Shown piece by piece: positions 43,646-54,200 of a DNA stretch of 64,000 nucleotides; within the stretch, counting starts at the first letter, position 1; every line of letters begins with the position of its first letter. This DNA is from Pyrinomonadaceae bacterium MAG19_C2-C3 (lineage in GTDB: Bacteria; Acidobacteriota; Blastocatellia; Pyrinomonadales; Pyrinomonadaceae): contig JANDLT010000011.1 of the NCBI GenBank assembly GCA_024330265.1, positions 35,567-99,566 of the forward strand. Direction: 5' to 3'. Under the pieces are notes generated by a model. The model worked only from the letters and a program-made list of their open reading frames with translations, had not been told where the DNA came from and ran no database searches. A program made the position numbers and the translations under genes.

Positions 43646-44905
43646 TTATGCTAGACGAGCCAGCGCGCGTTGCCCCGAATTAGCCGACACACGCGACCTT
43701 TTACCCTCGTTTGGTCTCGCTTCCGTATCAGTGCGAAAGCAATGTTGCAACGCGATAGGTATTGCTCCGAAAAGACTTGGTCGCTGAACGCTCGAAGGTC
43801 TAATAATAAAACTTATCGGCGGAACGATATAATTACTTTTAACTTGCTCTTTGATAATCGGGCTGATGATTTGCCACGCACTCGCAATCTCTCCGCCGAT
43901 GACTACCACTTCAGGACTCAAGCCGTGCGCGAGATTGGCGATACCTTCGCCGAGAAAGCGCGCGGTTGTTTGAATTGTTTCGAGTGCGGCAGGTTCTCCT
44001 TCAATAGCAAGTGCCACGATTTCCGTCACCGTCTTTCCCCGACTTCTCGTGCGGGTCATGCTGCGGTAACGCTCAATCGTCGCGTTATTTGATGCGAAGG
44101 TTTCCCAGCAACCACGACGACCACAAGAGCAAACCGAACCCGCCGGATTTATCGTCATATGCCCGAACCCGCCCAAGCCGATGCGCGTACCGACGTGGAG
44201 TTCGCCGTTAATTATCAGCCCCGTTCCTAAGCCTTCAACAACCAGCACACAAAGCAACGTGCGGGTACTTACTTCATCAAGCGGTCCATACCATAATTCG
44301 GCGAAAGCGGCGGCGTTCGCATCATTCTCCACATATACCGGCAAACTTAATTTATCCTCCAAAACGGCTTGCACCGGAACGGACTGCCACTTCAGGTTTG
44401 GCGATACAATAAGCGAGCCATCGGAGCGGTTAATCAAACCCGGCACGCTCACTCCAACGGCTTCTATTTTCGCGCGTGGAAATTGCCCGCGCACAAGCAC
44501 GTTAATATCATCGGCAAGGTTTTGTAAAAACTTGGTCGGCTCCCCTTCGGTGATAACGGATTTTTGCGTCAAGATACGTCCATTAAAATCGCTTGCGGCA
44601 TACACGGTTTCTTTCACGCCGATGTCAACGGCTAAAACGTATGCACTTTCGGCGTTGACGTAAAGATACTTAGGCGGACGCCCGCCGCTTGAAGGACCTT
44701 CGATGCCTTCGTAGACGAGTTTCTCTTTGATGAGACGATTGACGATTGCCGAAACGGTTCCGGGACTCAATCCTGTGGCTTTAACAATGTCGGCGCGCGA
44801 GATAGGTTGCCGCTCACGAATTAAGTGTAAGAAAACTGTTTGGTTAATATCTCTGAGGTCGCGTACTCCAACCATCTTTAGAGATTGCGTGCCATGTTGT
44901 TCCAT
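43646..44905 (-). CDS. ROK-family transcriptional regulator (NagC/XylR type)
   Basis: 419 residues. Winged helix-turn-helix at about 15-80 (RQPISRADIVKATGLSPGTV, SAIVNRLIKEKLVYEG). ROK domain from about 85: YVLAVDIGVKETVYAASDFN, AVGVSVPGLINRSDGSLIVS, VYVENDANAAAFAELWYG and the zinc motif CSCGRRGCWETFA. It should repress sugar genes until a sugar ligand binds. Likely targets are the epimerase and symporter genes, whose upstream regions share AAGTTT words. Diverges from the TIR/WD40 genes across about 480 bases. Confidence 0.88.
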   Translation of the reverse strand: MEQHGTQSLKMVGVRDLRDINQTVFLHLIRERQPISRADIVKATGLSPGTVSAIVNRLIKEKLVYEGIEGPSSGGRPPKYLYVNAESAYVLAVDIGVKETVYAASDFNGRILTQKSVITEGEPTKFLQNLADDINVLVRGQFPRAKIEAVGVSVPGLINRSDGSLIVSPNLKWQSVPVQAVLEDKLSLPVYVENDANAAAFAELWYGPLDEVSTRTLLCVLVVEGLGTGLIINGELHVGTRIGLGGFGHMTINPAGSVCSCGRRGCWETFASNNATIERYRSMTRTRSRGKTVTEIVALAIEGEPAALETIQTTARFLGEGIANLAHGLSPEVVVIGGEIASAWQIISPIIKEQVKSNYIVPPISFIIRPSSVQRPSLFGAIPIALQHCFRTDTEARPNEGKRSRVSANSGQRALARLA

Positions 44906-45389
44906 GAAATATCACACACTCGGAGCAGCGTTAAATCCTATAGCGACCGCCTGAGAACTAAAATCCAAAACATACACGTTTTTGAGGCAAGCTACAAAAA
45001 TGGACATGTAAAACTGCTCTACTTGCCTGAAGCTAACGGCAAGAGGTGTGTTGCAGCGAGCGATAGTGTTGCTGCAAATGGTTAGCGAGTATAATCCACC
45101 CGTCATTTTTGTTCTTGATAACACAAGTCTTCCGGTTCAAAATGTCAATGTGCGGCAGCAACGATAGTGACCGGGAATATAAAATCATCACTTGGCAAAG
45201 AAGTCGCGCTCATATCGCTCAACGCCTCCAACCTCGTTAAAGCCATGCCCGGCGTGTTAGCCAAACTTACCTCGCCCTGTCAATAGAAGAAGCACAACCT
45301 TAACAAAAAACTCGATATAAACAGCCACACGACACTGGAAGATTAGGGCTGCGGGTTGCGGGGTTTTGCATCTGCATCAAGGAGAGGAC
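44906..45389. other. Intergenic region between ROK regulator and TIR gene
   Basis: About 480 bases containing both divergent promoters. I see no confident -35/-10 pair. A plus-strand frame ending near 45280 (reading SLGKEVALISLNASNLVKAM) looks mildly protein-like but has no start or known family. AAGGAG at 45379-45384 fixes the TIR gene start. Confidence 0.4.
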
Positions 45390-46919
45390 ATGAATGGGGA
45401 ATCCAGTAACAGCACTCGACGCGCGCGTATTTTCATCAGCTATAAACGAAACTGCGAACCTGACGAACCAATCGCGCTGGCAATCTATGAGGCTCTTCAC
45501 GAACGGCATGACGTGTTCATTGACCGGACGATGCTCGTCGGAACAAGGTGGGCGCAACGCATCGAGCAAGAATTGCGTCAAGCCGATTACCTGATCTCTT
45601 TCCTGTCGGCGCACTCGGTCAACAGCGAGATGGTCGAAGGCGAAGTCGGCACGGCACATCGTCTCGGCAAAGAACAACGGGGACGCCCCGTCATACTCCC
45701 CGTCCGCGTCGCCTTCACCGACCCACTCACTTACCCGCTCAGTGCCTACCTAAATCAGATTCAGTGGACTTCGTGTGACACGTCTGCCGACACGCCGCGA
45801 CTCATCGGCGAACTGCGTCGCGTCATCGAAGGCGATGATTGTCTGCCCGATAACGCGCGGAGTCTCACGGTAACTCCGCCGCCGTCGTCGCTCGCACCGC
45901 TCCCATCGGCGCAGTTGGAAATGCCCGAAGGTACGATGAACGCGCAATCGGCGTTCTACGTCGCGCGCCCTTGCGACGCCATCGCGCTCAACGCGATTCG
46001 TCAACAGGGCGTCACCATCACCATTAAAGGACCGCGTCAGGTCGGCAAAAGTTCACTGCTCAGGCGCGTTAAGGAAGCGGCGATAAGCAACGGGAAATCA
46101 ATCGTCTTCGTTGACTTTCAGCAGATTGACCGCGCGGTGCTAAAGAACGCCGACCTGTTTTTTCGCCAGTTCTGTCAACTGATTACGTACCGCTTGAAAA
46201 TCCCCGACCGGGTTGCCGAATACTGGGACATTCCGCTCGGAAACAGTTTTCGTACATCGCTTTACTTTGAACAGTGCGTGCTACCCGCGCTCAATGCCCC
46301 GCTCGTCCTTGCGATGGACGAAGTTGACACAATCTTCGATTCGGATTTTCGCTCCGACTTCTTCAGTATGTTGCGTAGTTGGCACAACAGCCGCGCCGAC
46401 TTTGACATCTGGAAACAACTAGACCTCGCGTTGATTACATCGACCGAGCCGTATCAATTCATCGCCGACCTCAATCAATCGCCGTTCAACGTCGGCGAAG
46501 TTCTCGAACCCGAAGACTTTTCCCCCAAACATATTAAAGAACTCAATCGTCTTCACGGTTCGCCGTTTGACGAGCGCGGCGAAGCCGAGTTGACGCGACT
46601 GCTCAACGGGCATCCGTATCTCGTGCGGCGCGCGCTCTATCTCGTCGCCAACGAGCGGCTGACCGCCGCCGAACTGTTCGCTTCCGCCGCCAATGACAGG
46701 GGTCCGTTCGGCGACCATTTGCGCCATCACCTGTTTCGCATGAACGACAAAAGCGATCTGGTGAAAGGCTTAATGCAAATCATCAGAAACCGTACTTGCG
46801 ACGACGAACGCATCTTCTTTCGTTTGCGCGGTGCGGGGCTGGTGCGTCGAGATGGCGCGGCGGAAGTTCCGCGCTGTCAACTCTACGCCGATTATTTTAA
46901 GGAGTACCTTAATGTCTGA
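45390..46919 (+). CDS. TIR domain-AAA35 ATPase protein
   Basis: 509 residues from ATG 45390 (AAGGAG 5 bases upstream; an ATG at 45366 lacks such a site). TIR domain at residues 12-150: RIFISYKRNCEPDEP, HDVFIDRTMLVGTRW, ADYLISFLSAHSVNSEMVEG with the candidate NADase Glu near 80-85. A Pro/Ser linker (160-180) leads to an AAA-like (AAA_35, PF14516) domain: Walker A KGPRQVGKSS at 213-222, Walker B PLVLAMDEVD at 304-313, LALITSTEP and NGHPYLVRRALY, then a winged-helix end. TIR domains of this type degrade NAD+ or make signalling nucleotides. It overlaps the following WD40 gene by 8 bases. Confidence 0.88.
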   Translation: MNGESSNSTRRARIFISYKRNCEPDEPIALAIYEALHERHDVFIDRTMLVGTRWAQRIEQELRQADYLISFLSAHSVNSEMVEGEVGTAHRLGKEQRGRPVILPVRVAFTDPLTYPLSAYLNQIQWTSCDTSADTPRLIGELRRVIEGDDCLPDNARSLTVTPPPSSLAPLPSAQLEMPEGTMNAQSAFYVARPCDAIALNAIRQQGVTITIKGPRQVGKSSLLRRVKEAAISNGKSIVFVDFQQIDRAVLKNADLFFRQFCQLITYRLKIPDRVAEYWDIPLGNSFRTSLYFEQCVLPALNAPLVLAMDEVDTIFDSDFRSDFFSMLRSWHNSRADFDIWKQLDLALITSTEPYQFIADLNQSPFNVGEVLEPEDFSPKHIKELNRLHGSPFDERGEAELTRLLNGHPYLVRRALYLVANERLTAAELFASAANDRGPFGDHLRHHLFRMNDKSDLVKGLMQIIRNRTCDDERIFFRLRGAGLVRRDGAAEVPRCQLYADYFKEYLNV

Positions 46920-49900
46920 ACATACACCGCACGCAGCAGACGACGCTTCGCCGTCACCGGAGGCGAACATCTTCACCGTAGGCGGCACGGTGCAGGCAGG
47001 CGGCGGCGTGTATATCTCGCGCCTCGCCGACGACGAACTGCTCGAACTCTGCCGCGCCAAAGCCTTCGCCTATATCCTGACGGCGCGACAGATGGGCAAG
47101 TCGAGTATCATGGTGCGTGCCGCCGAACAGCTGGCGACCGAAAACATCAAGTCGGTCATCGTTGACCTCAGCAAGATAGGAGCAAATAGCCAGATTACTT
47201 CCGACCAATGGTTTCTGGGCTTGCTCTTTATCATCAAGTCGCGGCTGAATCTGAAGACGAACCTGCTTCAGTGGTGGCGCGCGAACGAACACTTGAGCCA
47301 GACGCAACGGCTGGTCAACTTCTTCGTCGAGGTGCTGCTCGTCGAAGTCTCCGAGCCGGTCATCATCTTCATAGACGAGATTGACACGACGATTAACCTT
47401 CCGTTCACCGACGATTTTTATGTGGCGATACGCAGCCTCTATAACGAGCGCATGAGTACGCCGTCATTGCGACGTTTGTCGTTCGTCTTAATCGGCGTCG
47501 CAACGCCAAGTGAATTGATTCAAGATGCGCGCCGCACTCCCTTCAACATAGGGCAGCGCGTTGACCTCGCCGACTTCACTTTCGATGACGCTTTGCCGCT
47601 CGCCGCCGGACTCAACCTCGCATCGGATGAAGCGACGCGCGATGTTTTGCGTTCGGTGCTCAAGTGGACGAACGGTCATCCATACCTGACCCAACGCCTG
47701 TTCCGCCGTCTGGTCGAAACCGGAGAGAAGGCGTGGACGGAAGCCGACATAGACCGCGCGGTTGCCGAAACCTTCTTCGGCGAGATGAGCGTCAGGGACA
47801 ACAACCTGCAATTCGTCCGCGACATGCTCACCAAGCGCGCCCCCGACATCACGGGCGTGCTGACCATCTACCGCGAAGTTTTGCGCGGACGCCAACCCGT
47901 ACCCGACGAAGAACAATCAATCATCAAGTCGCACCTGAAACTCTCCGGCGTCGTCAAACGCGAAGACGGCGCGCTCGTCGTGCGTAATGAAATCTACCGT
48001 CGAGTCTTCGGTGAAGCATGGATTAAGGAACATCTCCCGGTTAATTGGACGCGCCGATTAACGCGCGTCGCACGCGCCGCCGCATTGATATTCCTCGTGA
48101 TGCTTCTTCCATTAGCGGTAATCGCATGGGTACAGCGCGGCAACGCACTCGACTCGGCGGCGAAAGCAGAGGAGTCTGCTGAACAGGAGCGGGCTGCCAA
48201 AGAAGTCGCTCAAGATGCGATGAAAGAAGCCATAGAACAGAGAGCCATAGCCGACGAACAGAGAACCTTAGCCGACGAACAAAAAACCAAAGCCGTAAAT
48301 CTCGCCAAGAACGAAGGTCTAGAGAAAGAAAAGGCTATCAAAGCTGCTGAAGGAGAGAGACAGGCTAAAGAAGCGACGCGGGCGGCTTTGATAGTGGCAG
48401 AAGATAAGCGACGCGAAGCCGAAGAACAGAGACGAGTTGCAGAAAGCGAACGCGAACGCGCGAACAAATTAGCAAGTGCAGCTACCGCAGCGGCAGATGA
48501 TGCCCGCGAAGCTGAGGCAGCCGCCCTCGACGCACAAAAAAGAGCCGTTGCCGCCGAAGCCGAAGCGAAGCGGTTGGGCAAAATTGTTTCCGCGCGGCTA
48601 CTGGCGAAGCAAGCCAACGAGTTAAGCACTAAGGACGGTCAGAACGAACTCGCCCTGTTGCTTGCGACCGAATCCATGAAGCGTTACGACTCGGTGGATG
48701 CCGACGGCGTACTGCGGCGCGGCATTCAGGCGTTGGGACAGGTGACGGGCGATAAACCCCGTTCCGTGCAACGCATCCGCAACGACGCGCCCGTCAACCA
48801 GATCGCTTACAGCGCGGGCGGCGACCTCATCGCAACGGCGAGTGCCGACAACGTGGTGAGAGTAACGCGCGTTGAGGACGGGAAAGAGGTATTCAGACTG
48901 CCGGACACCAAAGTCACGGGCAACATCGGGCTAACTCCATCCCCAAGCTTTTTCTGGGATACCCTGCTCGCAATTCCGAGCGGCAACAATCTCATTCTCG
49001 TGAATTTGGATGCGATTGATGTGAATCAACCGCGTGGAAGTCGCCCGGACGTTCTCCGTCTGCCGCTCAAATCTCCGATTACCGCGCTGGCATTCAGTCC
49101 CTACGGCGGGTACGTCGCGTCGGCAAGCGGCACAGATGTCGTCATCACAGATGTTGCTAAAGTTGCCGACGCCCCCCGCGTACTCTCACACGATGAACGA
49201 ACTGTGACCGCGCTGGCGTTTAGCTCCGACGGGTCGTTTATCACAACTGCGTCAAGCGGCGAGGCTGGGAGTGGCAGCGTCGTTCAAACGTGGAATCCCG
49301 CTTCGGGTCAAAAGCTCGGTTCATTCTCCAATGACGCATCGCAAAGTAACCTTTTGCTTGCCATTAGTCCTGACGACCAATTTATCGCCACCGTAAGCAC
49401 AAGCGGGATTTTGCAAGTCAGACGGATATTAGGCGGCGGCATCATCGCCGACCTGACTCTGACCGATGCAACGCGCACCGAAGCGACTCTGCCCCAATCA
49501 CTCCGGTTTAGCCCCGACGGTCGTTACTTGGCACTGGCGATTGGCAACCGGACACTACTCTGGCGGGTGAACTTCGGGGGCGACGTGTTTAGAGAGTCTG
49601 AGCCGTCACGAAGTCAGGTGACGGATGATGGACGAGGCGCGTCCCAAACACAGAGCAAACAATCGGGCGCACCGCAACCGCAGCAGCAGCAGCTGCCGTA
49701 TGATGCGTGGGAAACAACCCCGCAAACCCAACGCCCTGTGAATAACGCACTGATTGCGCTTGAACCGCTCAAACATGACGGCAAGGTCACATCTCTCGCG
49801 TTCAGCCCCGACGGACGCTTCATCGCCACTTCGAGCCTTGATAAGACGGCAGCCCTGTATGAACTGGCGACCGGAAAGCGAATCTCCGGGGTGCAACATC

Positions 49901-51279
49901 AAGGCGGAATCAACGCCGTCGTTTTTAGTCCCGACAGTAAAAACTTTGCGACGGCGGGACGTGACAATACCGCCCAACTGTGGGACTTCACCGCCGGGCG
50001 GGAGATTGTTCCGTTACAGCACGAGGGCGACGACCCGGTGCAGACGGTCGCCTTCAGTCCTGACGGCGAAAACGTTGCGACCGGAACTTTGAGCGGCAAA
50101 CTACACGTCTGGAGTACGGGTGCAGGCATACGCAAACATCAGCCGTATGCGCTTCACACTGGGGCGATTAACTCCGTCAAATACAGTCCCGACGGCAAAA
50201 TGATTGTGACGGCGGGACAGGACAAAGTTGTCCGCGTGTGGTCTGTGAGAGACGGCGTCTCGCTTGACCCGAAGCCCAAAGAGATGAGAGGTCACACCGA
50301 TGTCATCAGCAGTGCCGCGTTTGATGAAAATTTTAGCAATCCATTTGCCGACCCGTTACCAAGCGCGAACCCTTTTGATAATTCGGAATTACTTGTGACC
50401 GCCGGTAGAGACGGGAAGATATACGTCTGGAACTTGGATACAAACGAATCGCGCCTCGTATTCGCCCACGTCGGCGATGACCAAGCCGGTGCTTCCGGCG
50501 TGTTCGGGTTTAACAGCGCGGTCTGGAATCCGCAGGACAACCACATCATCGCGTTCGCGGGCGACGACGGCACAATCAACATCTTCGATTGGCAGACGCG
50601 CACGATGCTTCGCACACTCGATGACAACGCTGACTTGAATTATGCGGCGAGTAGCCGGACGCCGATTGTCTCGCTCGCGTGGAGTCCGAACGGAAAACTG
50701 CTTGCCGCCGGTAAAAGCGACGGTTCAATCGTGCTATGGCAAGTCGCCGCGCCGAACAATCTTGAGACTAATCTTCAGTTCACGAAGTTACAGTTCGAGC
50801 AGTCGCCCAAACACGACAGGCTCGTGCGCTCCGTCACGTTCAGCACTGACAGCAATTACCTCGCGTCGGCGAGTGACGACCAGACCGCGCGAATCTGGAA
50901 ATTGTTCGAGACCGTTGAGGGAAAGATGACGACGACCGTCACGCGCGGCGGCAAGGAGTTCCGCATCGCGCGGGAAGTTATGAATGTGAAACACGACGCC
51001 TCGAAGTCCACTGCGGCGATTAACGCCGTCGCCTTTGGTGAGTCTTTCGCCAACAACGGACAATTTTGCACGGGTGCTTCCGACGGCACTGCCCGCTTGT
51101 GGTTATGGCAGCCGATTGATCTTGTCGCCGAAGCGTGTTCACGTCTGACGCGCAACCTGTCGGAATCAGAGTGGCGCGCGTATATGCTCGACGAAGAGCG
51201 AACCTGCACATGCGACAAAATCACCTGTGGCGAAGGTTCACCCGCCGACGTTTCGCCCGTCCCACAAAGCGCGCGGTGA
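46912..51279 (+). CDS. AAA35 ATPase-transmembrane-coiled coil-WD40 repeat protein
   Basis: 1455 residues from ATG 46912, inside the 3' end of the TIR gene after TAAGGAG; a longer frame from 46831 lies within the TIR gene and was rejected. Order of parts: AAA35 domain 20-375 (Walker A LTARQMGKSS at 56-65, Walker B VIIFIDEIDT at 150-159, NGHPYLTQRLFRR at 254), membrane helix 388-406 (RAAALIFLVMLLPLAVIAWV), Ala/Glu/Arg coiled coil 411-600, then about 13 WD40-type repeats to about 1420 (LAFSPDGRFIATSSLDKTAA, VKYSPDGKMIVTAGQDKVVR). It ends with a short Cys-bearing tail (CTCDKITCGEG). Likely a membrane-anchored sensor or scaffold that recruits the TIR partner through the shared AAA35 domain. Confidence 0.88.
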   Translation: MSEHTPHAADDASPSPEANIFTVGGTVQAGGGVYISRLADDELLELCRAKAFAYILTARQMGKSSIMVRAAEQLATENIKSVIVDLSKIGANSQITSDQWFLGLLFIIKSRLNLKTNLLQWWRANEHLSQTQRLVNFFVEVLLVEVSEPVIIFIDEIDTTINLPFTDDFYVAIRSLYNERMSTPSLRRLSFVLIGVATPSELIQDARRTPFNIGQRVDLADFTFDDALPLAAGLNLASDEATRDVLRSVLKWTNGHPYLTQRLFRRLVETGEKAWTEADIDRAVAETFFGEMSVRDNNLQFVRDMLTKRAPDITGVLTIYREVLRGRQPVPDEEQSIIKSHLKLSGVVKREDGALVVRNEIYRRVFGEAWIKEHLPVNWTRRLTRVARAAALIFLVMLLPLAVIAWVQRGNALDSAAKAEESAEQERAAKEVAQDAMKEAIEQRAIADEQRTLADEQKTKAVNLAKNEGLEKEKAIKAAEGERQAKEATRAALIVAEDKRREAEEQRRVAESERERANKLASAATAAADDAREAEAAALDAQKRAVAAEAEAKRLGKIVSARLLAKQANELSTKDGQNELALLLATESMKRYDSVDADGVLRRGIQALGQVTGDKPRSVQRIRNDAPVNQIAYSAGGDLIATASADNVVRVTRVEDGKEVFRLPDTKVTGNIGLTPSPSFFWDTLLAIPSGNNLILVNLDAIDVNQPRGSRPDVLRLPLKSPITALAFSPYGGYVASASGTDVVITDVAKVADAPRVLSHDERTVTALAFSSDGSFITTASSGEAGSGSVVQTWNPASGQKLGSFSNDASQSNLLLAISPDDQFIATVSTSGILQVRRILGGGIIADLTLTDATRTEATLPQSLRFSPDGRYLALAIGNRTLLWRVNFGGDVFRESEPSRSQVTDDGRGASQTQSKQSGAPQPQQQQLPYDAWETTPQTQRPVNNALIALEPLKHDGKVTSLAFSPDGRFIATSSLDKTAALYELATGKRISGVQHQGGINAVVFSPDSKNFATAGRDNTAQLWDFTAGREIVPLQHEGDDPVQTVAFSPDGENVATGTLSGKLHVWSTGAGIRKHQPYALHTGAINSVKYSPDGKMIVTAGQDKVVRVWSVRDGVSLDPKPKEMRGHTDVISSAAFDENFSNPFADPLPSANPFDNSELLVTAGRDGKIYVWNLDTNESRLVFAHVGDDQAGASGVFGFNSAVWNPQDNHIIAFAGDDGTINIFDWQTRTMLRTLDDNADLNYAASSRTPIVSLAWSPNGKLLAAGKSDGSIVLWQVAAPNNLETNLQFTKLQFEQSPKHDRLVRSVTFSTDSNYLASASDDQTARIWKLFETVEGKMTTTVTRGGKEFRIAREVMNVKHDASKSTAAINAVAFGESFANNGQFCTGASDGTARLWLWQPIDLVAEACSRLTRNLSESEWRAYMLDEERTCTCDKITCGEGSPADVSPVPQSAR

Positions 51280-51284
51280 ACTTT

Positions 51285-54200
51285 TTATCGTCCGCGCGGG
51301 CGAGCGGTGACGCGACGCTTTTCGACGGCGTTGATGATGGTGACTTGCGAATCGGCGCGCACGAGTCTGTAAGCCGCTCCGTTTCTCACATCACTCAGAC
51401 GAAGCGAAAATAGTTCATCGCGTTCACGCAGCGTGTCGGCAAGCACCGGGACAGCTATCGTTTGCTTGATGCTTCCGGGGACGAAGGTGAGCGTTCCGCT
51501 TGTCGCCGCATAGTCACTTCCCGCACGCGCCGTTCCGTCCGCCGTCGTGTAATTGACGGTTACGGTTTCCGTGCTTGGAGCGGAAAGCGCGACCGTGACG
51601 ATTGCCGTCTGCGTGCCGCGCGTGCTTTCGCGGACGGTGATGTCGCCGATGCCGAGCGTCAAGCCGTCGAGTGAGTAACGGGCGATGGCGAAGTCAAACG
51701 AATTTCCGCGAATACCCGCGTAACCGACGACGGTGAGGCGGTTGTCGGGCAGCAACAAACAATCGGCGGACGCATCGTTGCCCTGCGCGAAGTCTGTGGT
51801 GATGACTCCGCCGTTCGTGCCGAAGCTTGGGTCGAGACTGCCATCGGGTAAGAATCTGGCGAGCGCAAAGTCGGAGCCTGCGAAACTCAAGCCGTCACCC
51901 GGCGCGCTCAAGTCACCGGTTAAGGGGAATCTACCGAAAGCATTGCCGGAAACGATTATGCGTTTATCGGGTTGGAGACTGACGGCGGAAGCGTAGCCTA
52001 TGCCGCGCAGGTTCGTCGTCGCTTTGCCGTCTGCATCAAAACTCGAATCGAGTTTGCCGGAAGCGTCATAACGCGCGAGAGCGATGCCGCCGATTCCGAA
52101 GCTGGTGAATCTCCCGCCGATAACGCCGCCGTTTGGCGAAGTGGAAAATGTCGGTGAAGCGGAAAATAACGGGTGGTTTGCACCGACGACGATGATGCTT
52201 CCGTCGTCTTGCACGGCAACGTCCCCCGCATAATCGCTTCCGTTATCGAAGTCGGTAGTGACGCGCCCGTTCGTGCCGAAGCTTGTATCAAGTTCGCCAG
52301 TGGCGGTATAGCGCGCGACGGCGAAGTCTTGCGCCGGAAAGAAATTGATGCTGATGGCGGTGAGTCCGGCGACGATTATTCGCCCGTCCGTTTGAACGGC
52401 GATTGAGGTTGCCAAAGCGTACTCACCAAAGCCTGTCGTCGCCAACCCGTCACCGCCGCCGAATGTCGTATCCAAATTCCCGTCCGCGTTGTAGCGCGCG
52501 ATTCCGAATACGTTGTACCCATTTTCTCCAGTGGGGTTGCTGACGCTGCCCACGACGACGATTTTACCGTCCGGCTGAAGTACGGCATCCGATGCGCGGT
52601 CAAAGCTAAACTCGCCGAAGTCGGTTATGACTTTTCCGGCATCACCGAAACTCAAATCCGGTGAGCCGTCCGTGTGATAGCGTGCAAGAGCGAAGTCCGA
52701 TTGCGAAACGCGGAAGTTGGTCGCAGTCCCGATGACGACGATGCGCCCGTCTGTTTGCACTAGGGTGGCGGAAGCCGTGTCGTAACCGTCGAAGCCTGAA
52801 AAGTCTGTGACGACGCGACCGCCCGCGCCGAACGTATTATCAAGCGTGCCGTCCGTGTTGATTCGTGTCACCGCGAAGTCGTCGCCGGTCGCACCGTAAG
52901 CCGTCGTACCAGCCACGACGAGTTTCCCGTCGGCTTGCGCGGCGACGCTTTCCGCGCGGTCGTTGCCGCCGCCGAAATTGGTGCTTTGCTTGCCATTAAC
53001 GCCGAAGCCATTGTTGATGCGTCCGTTCGCGTCGTAGCTTACCAACGCGAAGTCGAGTGCCGTACCGAAACTTACGGTCGCACCGACAGCGATAAGGTTT
53101 CCGTTCGCGGTGAGACTCACCCCAACCGCGTAGTCTTGCGTGCCGTTTAGATTGGTTGTGACGCGCCCGCCCGCATCTCCGTAAGCTGCGTCAAGAGTCC
53201 CATCGGAATTAAGGCGGGCGAGAGCGAAGTCAGACGATACTCCGGTTATACTTACGAAACCGGCATCAATTCCGAAACCGGCATCGGCACGACTCGCACC
53301 CGCGAGGATGATGCGTCCGTCCGTTTGCAAAACAATCGCCTGTGCCGTGTCGAACTTGCCGAAGTCAATCGTGGCGCGTCCGTCTAAATCGAAATCCGTA
53401 TCAAGCCGCCCGTCGCCCGTATAGCGCGCGACGGCGAAGTCGGTATCCCCGACCGCACCGGATTTGAATGTCGCTCCGGCGACGACGATGCGCCCGTCGG
53501 ATTGGACGGCGACGGCACGCGCGTTGTCATTACCGTTATCAAAATCGGTGACGACTTTGCCCGCATCGCCAAACGTCGTATCGAGTGTGCCGTCGAGGTT
53601 AAATCGCGCGAGTATGAAATCTCCTTCGACGGGACCAAGGATAGGTCCGGTAAAGCCGGACCTGCTCACGATGAGAATGCGTCCGTCAGCCTGAAGCGCG
53701 GCGGCGTTCACCTGTACAGGTCTGTCGAATACATTGAAGCCGGTTTTGCCCGCGATGCCGAAACTCGTGTCAAGTGTGCCGTCGGAGTTAAACCGCGCGA
53801 TGCCGAAATCACTCGTGAACTGAATCCCGAAGCGTTGTCCGGGGAGCGGTCGTCCGGCAGTCCCGACAAGCGTGATTTTGCCGTCCGGCTGAAGCAGCAC
53901 CGCGCGGGCTTCGTCAGAACCGCCCGCGAAATCAATCATCGCGCGTCCGTCCCTATCGAACGTGGCATCGAGCGTGCCGTCAGGGTTATAACGCGCGACG
54001 GCGAAGTTCAAACTCGAACTCAAAACGCGAATGCCGTCAATCATAATTTCCGTCTGCCCGGTCGCGCTTCCGGCGACAAGGATTTTGCCGTCCGCTTGCA
54101 CGCCAACGGCGGACGCGCGGTCAAGCCCGCCGAAATCGGTCACGACTTTTCCGCCGTTACCGAAGCTCAAATCGGGTGAACCGTTTGCGTTGTAACGCGC

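Noticed and set aside
53502..54179. Plus-strand frame of 225 codons antisense to the delta-60 gene
   Set aside because: Repetitive shadow of the minus-strand delta-60 repeats.
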